From assembly GCA_963817435.1 (NCBI GenBank), contig CAWFNY010000002.1:310001-374000 (forward strand): a DNA stretch of 64,000 nucleotides, given 5' to 3'. The notes under the pieces were generated by a model. That model saw nothing but the letters and a program-made list of their open reading frames with translations. It did no database searches and was not told where the DNA came from. This DNA is from JADJOM01 sp963817435 (GTDB lineage: Bacteria; Gemmatimonadota; Gemmatimonadetes; Gemmatimonadales; GWC2-71-9). The translations under genes were made by a program, and so were the position numbers. Each line of letters opens with the position of its first letter. Position 1 is the stretch's first letter. Positions 26,165 through 34,211 of the stretch are shown here, in pieces.

Positions 26165-26535
26165 CCGTTCCCGCGCCGGTTGGCTCCGTTGCGCTCCCTG
26201 CTGACTCCGTTCCGCCGCCGGCGGGACCTTCCGCTGCATAGAAGAATCCGTTCCGCGGGTGTGCGGAACCGCCCCGCGAGCTACTCCGACCGTTCCGGGC
26301 CCTGCACCGATCATTCCCGACCCTGACGGGACTAAAACGCTGCCTCTCAAGGGCTTGCCGCGCCCTGACGGGATCATTCCGGCCCGTGACAACCGCGTTC
26401 CGGGCCCTGACGATGGCGTCTCCGCGCGCTGCCGCAACCATCCCGCTGCCAGATCACTTCGTCCCGCGCATCGACGCGAGCAATCCGGCGCCTGACGCAC
26501 GTGTGCCGCGCCCTGACGCGACCATTTTATTCATT
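26165..26535. repeat. Degenerate 21-bp tandem repeat array
   Basis: From about 26240 to 26525 most of the sequence can be cut into 21-base units of the form CCGcgccCTGACgcgaNcatT; roughly a dozen are recognisable, with a few one-base indels. Read on the plus strand the units give heptads such as VPRPDAT and IPLPDHF, but the frame changes along the array. No start codon or ribosome-binding site was found, so I treat it as non-coding. The rest of 26046-26711 shows nothing else recognisable. Confidence 0.7.
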
Positions 26536-26711
26536 TTCCGGCTGTGTTATGCATTTTTGCGATCGCATCCAGAATTTCTGGCACGCCCATCGCGTACACC
26601 CCCCCAGCCACGGGTCGTTGAGTGGACACGTGGTTCACCGTGAAGGTCACATGGCACTCCGCGCCTCAACCGCGGATGCCGCAATTCCCCTGAGGGGGAG
26701 TAGGAGGGTAT

Positions 26712-27716
26712 ATGAATTACACGTTGCGTTTGATGATCGTCATGTGGACACGCCTGGCCGATTTCCTCAGGGCGTATCCGCTGGGCGACGCGCCGGCCGA
26801 CCAGGTGGTGGCGCGGTTCATCGAGAAGCTGGAACGGGCGCGGTTCCTGGTCGCGCTCCATGAGGAGGGAAAGGTCGGGCGCAAGGCCGAGACCCGGCGC
26901 CACAAGGCGGTGAGGCAGCGGATCCTGCGCTACCCCCTTCGTCACCTGGCGGCGGTCGCGTCCTCACTCGGGGTGGAACATGCCTCGGTCGCGGACGCGC
27001 TGATGCAGACGGTGCGCGACATGCCGGCGCCGCTCTTCATTGCCACGGTCCGTTCCATCGCGGCGACGGTCAAGGAGAACCACGACCTGCTGCGCGCCAG
27101 CGGCATGGCGGAGGGGACCGAGGAGGAGCTGAACTCGCTGGTGACGGAGTACGATCAGGCGGTGAGTGAGGCCAACGCCGGGCGCCGAGCCCATACCGGC
27201 GCGCGGGCGGAACTCAGGTCGATGAGCAAGGAACTGAAGCAACTGGTCCGGCAGCTCGACGGGATCGTCGTGTATCGGTTCCGGGACAACCCCGATCGGC
27301 TGGGGGCGTGGGTGAGTGCGCGGAATGTGGCGTGGCCGAATGGCGAGCCCGCCAAGCCCGCGGCAGGCGAAGGCGCAGTAGGGGCGACCGGGTGGTCGCA
27401 CGTACGACGCAGTTCCGAACGGCAGCTGACCCGGGGAATTGGGGAGGCTGCCGTTTCGGGTTCGCGGGCGGGAGGGGCGGTAAGGCGTCAGGGCGGTGTA
27501 TGCCGAATTGATGTATTCAAGCCTGCAGAGCCGACCTTTTCGGGTACCTTCTCGAGGACTCACCTCCCACGACCCATCAACACGAACATCAGCCAACCAA
27601 GGAAACACTTCAGTGGATCCCGGGACACTCCTGCTTGCCGGCACCACCTACGCTGCCGCGCTCGTAGCCAGAAAGGTCGCCGACGAGTTCGCCGACGGCT
27701 TCTGGTCGCGTACTAA
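26712..27716 (+). CDS. Protein of unknown function, helical; C-terminal part doubtful
   Basis: I do not recognise this protein. The ATG at 26712 has a very good Shine-Dalgarno (AGGAGGG, 5 nt). Residues 1-215 are mainly helical and charged, with MNYTLRLMIVMWTRLADFL at the start, a KENHDLLRASG helix and FRDNPDRLGAWVSARNV near 200-215. After about residue 220 the composition changes to Gly/Arg/Ser-rich and loses regularity, so the natural end may be earlier and the reading beyond about 27370 may follow a frame break. The last 100 nt overlap the next predicted gene in another frame, which also argues for a shorter protein. Confidence 0.5.
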   Translation: MNYTLRLMIVMWTRLADFLRAYPLGDAPADQVVARFIEKLERARFLVALHEEGKVGRKAETRRHKAVRQRILRYPLRHLAAVASSLGVEHASVADALMQTVRDMPAPLFIATVRSIAATVKENHDLLRASGMAEGTEEELNSLVTEYDQAVSEANAGRRAHTGARAELRSMSKELKQLVRQLDGIVVYRFRDNPDRLGAWVSARNVAWPNGEPAKPAAGEGAVGATGWSHVRRSSERQLTRGIGEAAVSGSRAGGAVRRQGGVCRIDVFKPAEPTFSGTFSRTHLPRPINTNISQPRKHFSGSRDTPACRHHLRCRARSQKGRRRVRRRLLVAY

Positions 27717-28107
27717 GCTTGCGCTGCGGAAGGTGATCGGGCGAGAGCCGGAATCCGCCGACATCTCCTCCGAGGCTTTGGCCGCTGTCCTCGATGAGCC
27801 GGGCCTGCATGAGGATCTGCAGGCACTTCTCAGCAGCTCGAGCGTGCTGCGACGCGCCACTATGGTTGAGCTGACCTTTCCCCCGGAAATCGGGCCAGTT
27901 AGCATCGGAGGGTCCAAGCCGGGGGCCTCCCCCCAGTCCCGAACCTACTGCCATTCCGTGGGTCCCGCCGGTCCTATTTTCAGGGAGCCCCGCCATGGAT
28001 TCGCCCGAACCACCGCGAACCCTTACACTTGCCTTACAGTCCTTCGGCCCGCAGGTTGGAGCTTAAGGTCCTACATGCGACAAGTCCGACCATTCTGCTT
28101 GCAATAG
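27613..28107 (+). CDS. Short protein of unknown function, probably a truncated gene
   Basis: A GTG start at 27613 with AAGGA 8 nt upstream opens a frame of 164 codons. The first 85 residues look like a real helical domain (TYAAALVARKVADEFADGFW, then ALAAVLDEPGLHEDLQALL), the kind of small N-terminal module seen in multidomain conflict or signalling proteins. After about residue 88 the sequence becomes Pro/Arg/Ser-rich and irregular, as if the remainder were lost or out of frame. It stands at the left border of the zinc-ribbon island. No function can be assigned. Confidence 0.4.
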   Translation: MDPGTLLLAGTTYAAALVARKVADEFADGFWSRTKLALRKVIGREPESADISSEALAAVLDEPGLHEDLQALLSSSSVLRRATMVELTFPPEIGPVSIGGSKPGASPQSRTYCHSVGPAGPIFREPRHGFARTTANPYTCLTVLRPAGWSLRSYMRQVRPFCLQ

Positions 28108-28141
28108 ACTCCCAGCCTTACTAGGGACCGGGGTCCATAAT

Positions 28142-31100
28142 TTGATAAGGAAGAAATCACGGTTAAGCGAGAGCTCGCGCTTGACGGACGCTGTCCGGGC
28201 CTCGCTCGTGCTCGCAGTGCTCGCCGCCGCCATCCTCCTTGGGATCATCGCCCTCGCCAGATTTGCACCCCGCCTCCCCTTCTTCGGAATTTGTTACGGT
28301 CTGCTCGCCGTACTGCTCTGCCTGGCATCATTCACCGGAGTCAGGCGCTGGCTCGGGCTTTCAGCACCGGCGCTCACGGGCACGATTCTGATCGGATCAC
28401 TGCTGGTCTCGGTCCTCCTCTGGTACGTCCAGTCCCTGCGGCAGTCCCCCGACCGGCTGACACTGACCGGCGTGGTACTCGAAAGTACTGACCGCGCCCT
28501 GCGGATCGGGGCCGCCAGCGACAGCCTCGACGTACGACTGACTCCAGTGAACCAGCAGGCTTCGGGCTGGATGCTGCAACTCCAGCCGACGACGGGTGGC
28601 AACTTCGCTGTCGCAGCCATCGCTGGAGTGGATGAACTCGGTATTCGCGGTCCTGGATTGCCTCGCAGTTCGCAGAAGCTCGGCAGAGTTCCCCTCGGTC
28701 CCGAGGGTATCGATGCCACGATCCCTCATGGCGGCCGGTTCCGGCTGAGGCTCGCGCCCGCGGCAGGCTACGGTGGTGCGATTGAGTGGGAAGGGGGTCG
28801 CATCGCCCTCGGCGACAAGGACACCGCAATCCGGGGTCGGATCCAGCGGGAACTGCGTGGGGGACGTCGACTCGCGGATCTGCCCCATGACTCCCTGCCA
28901 TCCTCCGACGCGGGTGAGTATCTCCATGCACGACTCGAGCGAGAGCCTATCGAGGTGCTTGGGTTGACCTTGGCCGCACCACGAGTTTCGATCACCTCGC
29001 TGAACCCCCAAGCAATCGGCATCAGCCCCAACCCATTCGACAGCCTGACCGTCCGCGCGGGCGATACGGTTGAGGTCCACGCCGGAGGCGGGCAGTGGGC
29101 ATTCGCGGTTGGGCTGGGGCAGGCAGGCGGTGAATTGGGTGGGACACGTGTCGTCCGCATCGTGCGGGATCGGGCCGCACGAGGGTGGTCATTGCCGACC
29201 CGAGCCGAGTGTGGAACCTGGACGGCGCTGGGTCACCGATGCCTGCTGATCTCGACCACCCGACCGGAATTCCCGGTGCCTTGGATCGATCTGGGCGGGA
29301 TAGGGCTGGACACAGCCCGATATGCGGTGGTCGCTACCTTCGAGGCTGGCCAAACGAACACTCTCGTAACGCCCCGAAAGATCTACGATCTAGGCGCGGA
29401 TCCGGTCTTCGTTGCGGCACGCGAGGTGGGATCAGCCCGGGAAACGAAGGCCGGCTACCTGCTTTCCGTCGTCGCCCCTTACCGCGATCGGGATCGGAGT
29501 GCACTCGGAGTCGCCGCATTGCTGGCCGGAGTTCTCGGAATCCCCTTGCTCCTTCTGACACGCGGCCGGCGGCTCCCGGGAGGGCGGCGTCCTTCGGATG
29601 CGATGTTCGTGGCCCTCGCTGGCGTTGTTCTGCTCCTCACGATTCGACTCACGTTGGGCATAAGGGTCGCTTATGCCCCGCCCTACTATGAGCGAGCCGG
29701 AATCACCTCCATCGGAATGTGGCTTGGCTTCAGCGCCGCACTGATGATCCTCGCCTCTGGGGAGCAGGTGGCGATTATGCTCCGCAGGCTGCGCCTGACT
29801 ATGGTGGGCACGCCATGCGCTGGCCCGGCCGGGGAAGTGGCAGCAAACGATCCCGTTACGAATGCCGCGCTTTGCGTCTGGCTCATTCTGGTCCTTCTGG
29901 CTCAGCGCACCTACCCGGGATCGGGCTTCGGTCTCGCGCTGGGAGCCGTGATCACGAGCATCGTCTTGCTCCTGCCGGTTTGGGTCCGGAATGGCGTGCG
30001 TGCGGCCTCCCCTGGGCTGACCATCGAGCGCCGACTCATGCTTGCCGCGGCCGGTATAGGGGGGCTGGTGATCGCGCTGAAGTCGCCGGTACCGGTCGCC
30101 GGCCTGCTCATGATCGCGGCCGCGGGTGCGGGAACCCGAAGCCTACTAGGGAAGGGAAGCTGGCGGGCAGCAGTCGCAGCCGCCGCAATCGCGATCGCCC
30201 TCTTCGCCATGGCACTGCTGGGATTGGCACAGGCGGTCGTAACAACATCGCGATTCGTGGCGCTGATCGGGGTCTTCATACTAACGGTCGAGTCGGGGCA
30301 GTTGCTTCGCTCCCTGGTATCAGCAGGACAGCTTCCTTCCCCAAAGACCTTCTTCCTCTGCATGGGGCTTCCGATACTGATGCTCAGCCTGCTGGCAATG
30401 TTCGACTTCGGGCTCGGCCTGATATTCCTGGCGCCGATTGTATTGACGCTCCTTGTGAGCGTTCCCCCGAGCCTACTGATCAGCAGGAGCGGGCTGGCGG
30501 CCGCTGGGATGATGATGGCCATCCTCTTCTTCATGGTTTCGATTCTGTTCCCGGCAACCGGTGACCTCGACCGGGCAATGGGGGCGCAAGAGTACTCGGA
30601 GGCTTTCTCATCTGTCGGCAACGTCGCAGTGAAGCTGGCCCGCTCCTTCCCGTTGACGAGTGGACCCACAACGCGTGCGACTGTGCGCAGCATGGCGGGG
30701 TCGCGCCCCGATTTGCTGGAACTGGCTCTGGCTGAGGCCGGGCCGAGTGAAGCCGTCTTTGCCGCGAGAGCAGCGCTCGACCAGGTATCGGGAGCCAGAA
30801 CGCATGCAGCGGCAGGTTGGACCGGAGCCGGTCTCGGATCCGGATTCCGGCCCGAAACCGGCCTAGCGGTTCCGATCGCGGTGGCCGAGAACACAATGTC
30901 GGCTTTCATCCTCTCAGACCATGGGCTAATCGGTGCTCTGGCAGTCGTCCTGGCCTACGCTGCCATGATTCTGGCAGTGCTGTGTTGGATGTCCACAATT
31001 CCCGTAGGCGCCAAGACGGATCGAAGGGTGACCTCGGCAACTGGCGCCTTGGCCTGGATCACCCTGCCCGCATCGTACGTGGCACTTTCAAATCTCGGGT

Positions 31101-31225
31101 TGGTGCCGCTCACTGGTCAGAACATGCCATTCTTCGGACTCAACGCGTGGTCAGATGTGGCGCTCGCCCTGGGGCTCAGCCTCTCGCTGATCCTTGCGCT
31201 CTCGAGTGGGCCAGAACATGAATGA
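28142..31225 (+). CDS. Giant divergent SEDS-family (FtsW/RodA-like) polytopic membrane protein
   Basis: A 1027-residue membrane protein. Residues 18-110 hold three hydrophobic helices. About 115-460 is a soluble, probably periplasmic domain of beta-rich character. From about 470 to the end there are around a dozen more helices. The C-terminal third follows the FtsW/RodA pattern: GWTGAGLGSGFRPETGLAVP, then AENTMSAFILSDHGLIGA (where SEDS enzymes have HTDFIFAxIxEELGxxGA), then LGLVPLTGQNMPFFGLN, matching the family's LLPxTGxxLPFxSYGG. The conserved functional Asp of SEDS polymerases appears to be replaced. The TTG start at 28142 is uncertain. It overlaps the PBP gene by 8 nt, so the two likely form a SEDS-PBP pair. 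Confidence 0.65.
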   Translation: MIRKKSRLSESSRLTDAVRASLVLAVLAAAILLGIIALARFAPRLPFFGICYGLLAVLLCLASFTGVRRWLGLSAPALTGTILIGSLLVSVLLWYVQSLRQSPDRLTLTGVVLESTDRALRIGAASDSLDVRLTPVNQQASGWMLQLQPTTGGNFAVAAIAGVDELGIRGPGLPRSSQKLGRVPLGPEGIDATIPHGGRFRLRLAPAAGYGGAIEWEGGRIALGDKDTAIRGRIQRELRGGRRLADLPHDSLPSSDAGEYLHARLEREPIEVLGLTLAAPRVSITSLNPQAIGISPNPFDSLTVRAGDTVEVHAGGGQWAFAVGLGQAGGELGGTRVVRIVRDRAARGWSLPTRAECGTWTALGHRCLLISTTRPEFPVPWIDLGGIGLDTARYAVVATFEAGQTNTLVTPRKIYDLGADPVFVAAREVGSARETKAGYLLSVVAPYRDRDRSALGVAALLAGVLGIPLLLLTRGRRLPGGRRPSDAMFVALAGVVLLLTIRLTLGIRVAYAPPYYERAGITSIGMWLGFSAALMILASGEQVAIMLRRLRLTMVGTPCAGPAGEVAANDPVTNAALCVWLILVLLAQRTYPGSGFGLALGAVITSIVLLLPVWVRNGVRAASPGLTIERRLMLAAAGIGGLVIALKSPVPVAGLLMIAAAGAGTRSLLGKGSWRAAVAAAAIAIALFAMALLGLAQAVVTTSRFVALIGVFILTVESGQLLRSLVSAGQLPSPKTFFLCMGLPILMLSLLAMFDFGLGLIFLAPIVLTLLVSVPPSLLISRSGLAAAGMMMAILFFMVSILFPATGDLDRAMGAQEYSEAFSSVGNVAVKLARSFPLTSGPTTRATVRSMAGSRPDLLELALAEAGPSEAVFAARAALDQVSGARTHAAAGWTGAGLGSGFRPETGLAVPIAVAENTMSAFILSDHGLIGALAVVLAYAAMILAVLCWMSTIPVGAKTDRRVTSATGALAWITLPASYVALSNLGLVPLTGQNMPFFGLNAWSDVALALGLSLSLILALSSGPEHE

Positions 31226-33500
31226 GACTCGACCGATTGGCCAGGGTACGGTGGTGCTCGGGGCCCTGCTGCTCTGCCTCGCGGGACTGTCGATCGCCCT
31301 GGCACGGACTACTCTGGCGCCCGAGCCGCTCAGCCCGAAGGACAGCGTGCTTGTGACGGCTGCCGGTCAGGTTCTCAGTGACGCGCAGCCTGGCGCGGTC
31401 CGGGTACGGGCGGGCATGAGTCCCTGTACCGGTTGTCCGAAGAACGACTCGATCACTATTGCGTCGACAATCCCATCGGCTCCCAGCCTCCGGCCTTTCG
31501 GCTTCCTGAATGACGAAATCCGCCGCTACAACCGCTGGCAGAGGGAACGACAGAAGGGCAACGAAGCCGCGAATCCAACCCTGCTACGAGTGGTCCACGC
31601 TGGCGACGGGGCCGTCCGTCTCACGACGTCCCCGCCTACGTCACAGAGAGATGCCGCCACTGGTGAGCCAGTCCGGTGGACGGGCGACATCCGCGCTCGT
31701 GACTGGTGGGAGGGCTTGGCGTTGGTCGGGCAGGACAAGTTGGTACCGCTGGATCGCACGACGCGCGTGCTTGTTGCCGACCGTGGGACGACCCATCCCT
31801 GTGACTTTGTCGTACAGGAGCGAGCGGTCTCGATCTTCTGCGCGTCGGAGCAGCGCATCCCGCAGGCGATCCTCCATCGCCACTCCCAGGATGACGACGC
31901 CCTCTGGTTGATCGCAGGCTACGACCGCCCGTGGGTGGATGGGGTGCGCCCGGAAAGCGGTGACTCTGTGATCCTGCATCCGGGCGCGCTGCTGATGCTG
32001 GATCCCCTGGGTCCCTTGGTACTGGCGAAGGCAGAAACGGGCCTCCTCTCCAGGTCAGGCTGGCGAAGCGGAACGAGGGCTCGCTTTCTCACGCCGGATG
32101 ATGAGAGCCCTTTCGGCCAGCTCATCCGCGATGTGCATGTCGGCCATGCGGGAGCCGGTGAACTCCAGCTGGGAATCGACGTCGAGCTCACATCAGATCT
32201 GCAGAGGGGCCTGGAGCGATTTCTGATGGAGTGGCAGGGACCGCCGATCGAAGAAGCGCAGGTCGTTGTACTTGGTGTTCCAAGCGGCGAGCTGCTGGCG
32301 CTGGCCGGAATCCGGCCAGGAGGATTCAAGGATCGCGTCCTCTTCGACCGCATCGCACCCGGGTCCGCCGTGAAGCCACTAATTGCCTCGGCCATTCTGA
32401 GCCGCCGCCCCATACTCGGGACTCTGCGTATCAGAGCCAGCGTCGGGAAACTCACCTCAATCCTGGGCATGCCGCAGATTCAGGAAGCCCAGGCGTTTGA
32501 CTCGCATCTGAACTGCCCTGTCGATGCGAGCGGCTGGATAGATCTCGAATACTTTCTTCGCTGCTCCAACAACGCCTACGCTGCGTCGCTGCTGCTACTT
32601 GGGCTCGACCATGAGGCCCCGGGGAAGTCGGTCGCGTTGACTGAGGCTGCCGTGGACGCGCCGTTCCAGCTTGGGGGGCAGCAGTGGACCGGCAAGAGGC
32701 CGGATGTCGTTCTCTTGGGTCTTACCGTGCCTCGGGAGACGCTACTCCGCAGTGCAACGGCCGAAGGTGTGGCAGGTCTGTTCGACTTGAGCATCGATCC
32801 CGAGATCGTCCATCGAGCCGGTGAGTTCGTTGACGTCATTGAGCCTGACGCAACGCTCACAGACGGTGCCAGGTCCACAGTGACAACAAGGGCCTTCAGT
32901 GCGCGATCTGCGCCAGTACTTCTGGCGCCAACAAGCCCATCCGGTACCTCACTAGCCTACCTATACCGTTATGCGATCGGGGCTTGGGAGAATCGATGGA
33001 ATCTGGCGGACCTCACCCAAGCGTTCTCGAGAGTGACCAGCGATCGCCGGGTTACTCTGCGCGTTTCGAGCCGCCCACCCGGTGCGCCCCCTGTACCGCC
33101 ACTTGGGTTAGCGCAGGCACCGTGGTACCCACACTTGCTCCAAGGCCTTGCGGGAGTGGCTCAAACTGGCACGGCCCACGGGCTGGCGACTGTCATGTTG
33201 CACGGGCTGCCGAATGAGGCGCGGCTCTATGCCAAGACCGGAACGCTGGCCGAGGAGGCGACGACCCCGTCAGACGACAATGACCTTTACACCAAGACCC
33301 TGTTGCTCAGCCTAGGAATCCCAGGAGAATCGGGTGCTCTGCGCTGCGGAGTCAGTGTAGGGATCTATGTGCGCTTCGGTCCGGAGACGAAGACCGGAAG
33401 CCATTTGCCGAATGCCGCTGTCAACTACTCGACCGATGTCCTGGGGCCTGCCTTGAGGGATACATGGAGCCGTCTAGTGCCAAGCTCCTGCGAGCAGTAG
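31218..33500 (+). CDS. Penicillin-binding protein transpeptidase, divergent
   Basis: A 760-residue bitopic PBP with one N-terminal membrane helix (about 11-30) and a long periplasmic part. The transpeptidase motifs are present: Ser383-x-x-Lys386 in APGSAVKP, Ser450-Asn-Asn452 in RCSNNAYAA and Lys673-Thr-Gly-Thr676 in YAKTGT. Residues 320-365 (ELTSDLQRGLERFL, then VVVLGVPSGELLALAG) match the usual run-up to the catalytic Ser. It should cross-link peptide stems in peptidoglycan. The ATG at 31218 overlaps the SEDS-like gene by 8 nt. The sequence between 40 and 310 does not resemble the usual PBP2/PBP3 pedestal. Confidence 0.78.
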   Translation: MNETRPIGQGTVVLGALLLCLAGLSIALARTTLAPEPLSPKDSVLVTAAGQVLSDAQPGAVRVRAGMSPCTGCPKNDSITIASTIPSAPSLRPFGFLNDEIRRYNRWQRERQKGNEAANPTLLRVVHAGDGAVRLTTSPPTSQRDAATGEPVRWTGDIRARDWWEGLALVGQDKLVPLDRTTRVLVADRGTTHPCDFVVQERAVSIFCASEQRIPQAILHRHSQDDDALWLIAGYDRPWVDGVRPESGDSVILHPGALLMLDPLGPLVLAKAETGLLSRSGWRSGTRARFLTPDDESPFGQLIRDVHVGHAGAGELQLGIDVELTSDLQRGLERFLMEWQGPPIEEAQVVVLGVPSGELLALAGIRPGGFKDRVLFDRIAPGSAVKPLIASAILSRRPILGTLRIRASVGKLTSILGMPQIQEAQAFDSHLNCPVDASGWIDLEYFLRCSNNAYAASLLLLGLDHEAPGKSVALTEAAVDAPFQLGGQQWTGKRPDVVLLGLTVPRETLLRSATAEGVAGLFDLSIDPEIVHRAGEFVDVIEPDATLTDGARSTVTTRAFSARSAPVLLAPTSPSGTSLAYLYRYAIGAWENRWNLADLTQAFSRVTSDRRVTLRVSSRPPGAPPVPPLGLAQAPWYPHLLQGLAGVAQTGTAHGLATVMLHGLPNEARLYAKTGTLAEEATTPSDDNDLYTKTLLLSLGIPGESGALRCGVSVGIYVRFGPETKTGSHLPNAAVNYSTDVLGPALRDTWSRLVPSSCEQ

Positions 33501-33522
33501 ACCCTGTCGAACGCTTCGTGGA

Positions 33523-34161
33523 TTACTTGAAGATGCTGCTACGCCGCACCGCCCCGACGACCCTCTCGGCGAACTGGACCGCCATTTCGTCGGTGTCGTG
33601 AAACCCGGCCAGCACGCTACTTAGCAGCCAGAGCAGGCGAGAGCTGGTTGCGTCCGCCAGCCGCAACTCGGCGGTCACCTCGCGCTGTCGAGGCAAGAAG
33701 AATTCAGTCTGTGAGTGTCTGCCTGGCTCTGGATCCGCCTTCCAATCGTCGTTGCGGGCATCCACGCTCTGGGGATTGCTCGATTGCGGCGGCTCCGCAC
33801 CAGGACCCGTGGCCGGGCCAGAATCCGGCGCCATCACGGTTCGCGTCACCAGAACGAGGGTGAGGACTGTTGCTATCTCCTCTTGTGACAATGTTTGCCG
33901 CACCACCGATTCACGAGGCAGACGGCGGGCCTCCTTTCGGGACAGAATGTTGCTCGCACGAATGACCTCGACGCCCCCGTGGTGGAGTCCATCGGCGAGC
34001 GCCTCGTCGAAGGCTCGACGCAAGTCCTCGTTCGATCCCCGGATCGAGACGAGACAGCTCGGACGCGGAGGTTCTCCGGGGGCCAGCACAGTTTCGCCAA
34101 CAATGCGTATACTCTGGGCGCCGACGTCGGCTCCCAAAGCGGATGGCGACACGAGCACCAA
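33523..34161 (-). CDS. Probable periplasmic protein of unknown function
   Basis: A protein of about 212 residues that I do not recognise by name. A short hydrophobic start (LVLVSPSALGADVGAQ) suggests a signal peptide, but the start (TTG at 34161, GTG at 34158) is uncertain and an upstream part may be missing. The C-terminal part, VTAELRLADATSSRLLWLL followed by a helix ending AERVVGAVRR, resembles small periplasmic CsgG/GNA1162-like or DUF4136-like proteins, where a strand is followed by a bulk-Trp strand and a terminal helix. It lies 50 bp after the SPFH gene on the same strand and may be cotranscribed with it. Confidence 0.5.
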   Translation of the reverse strand: MVLVSPSALGADVGAQSIRIVGETVLAPGEPPRPSCLVSIRGSNEDLRRAFDEALADGLHHGGVEVIRASNILSRKEARRLPRESVVRQTLSQEEIATVLTLVLVTRTVMAPDSGPATGPGAEPPQSSNPQSVDARNDDWKADPEPGRHSQTEFFLPRQREVTAELRLADATSSRLLWLLSSVLAGFHDTDEMAVQFAERVVGAVRRSSIFK

Positions 34162-34211
34162 GAAGGCTAACTACAGCTCACGAAGAGTTGGCATCATGGG
34201 CAATCCCTCCA

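Noticed and set aside
26165..26535. Repeat array considered as a CRISPR
   Set aside because: Units are 21 bp, contiguous and degenerate, with no unique spacers of constant length and no cas genes nearby.
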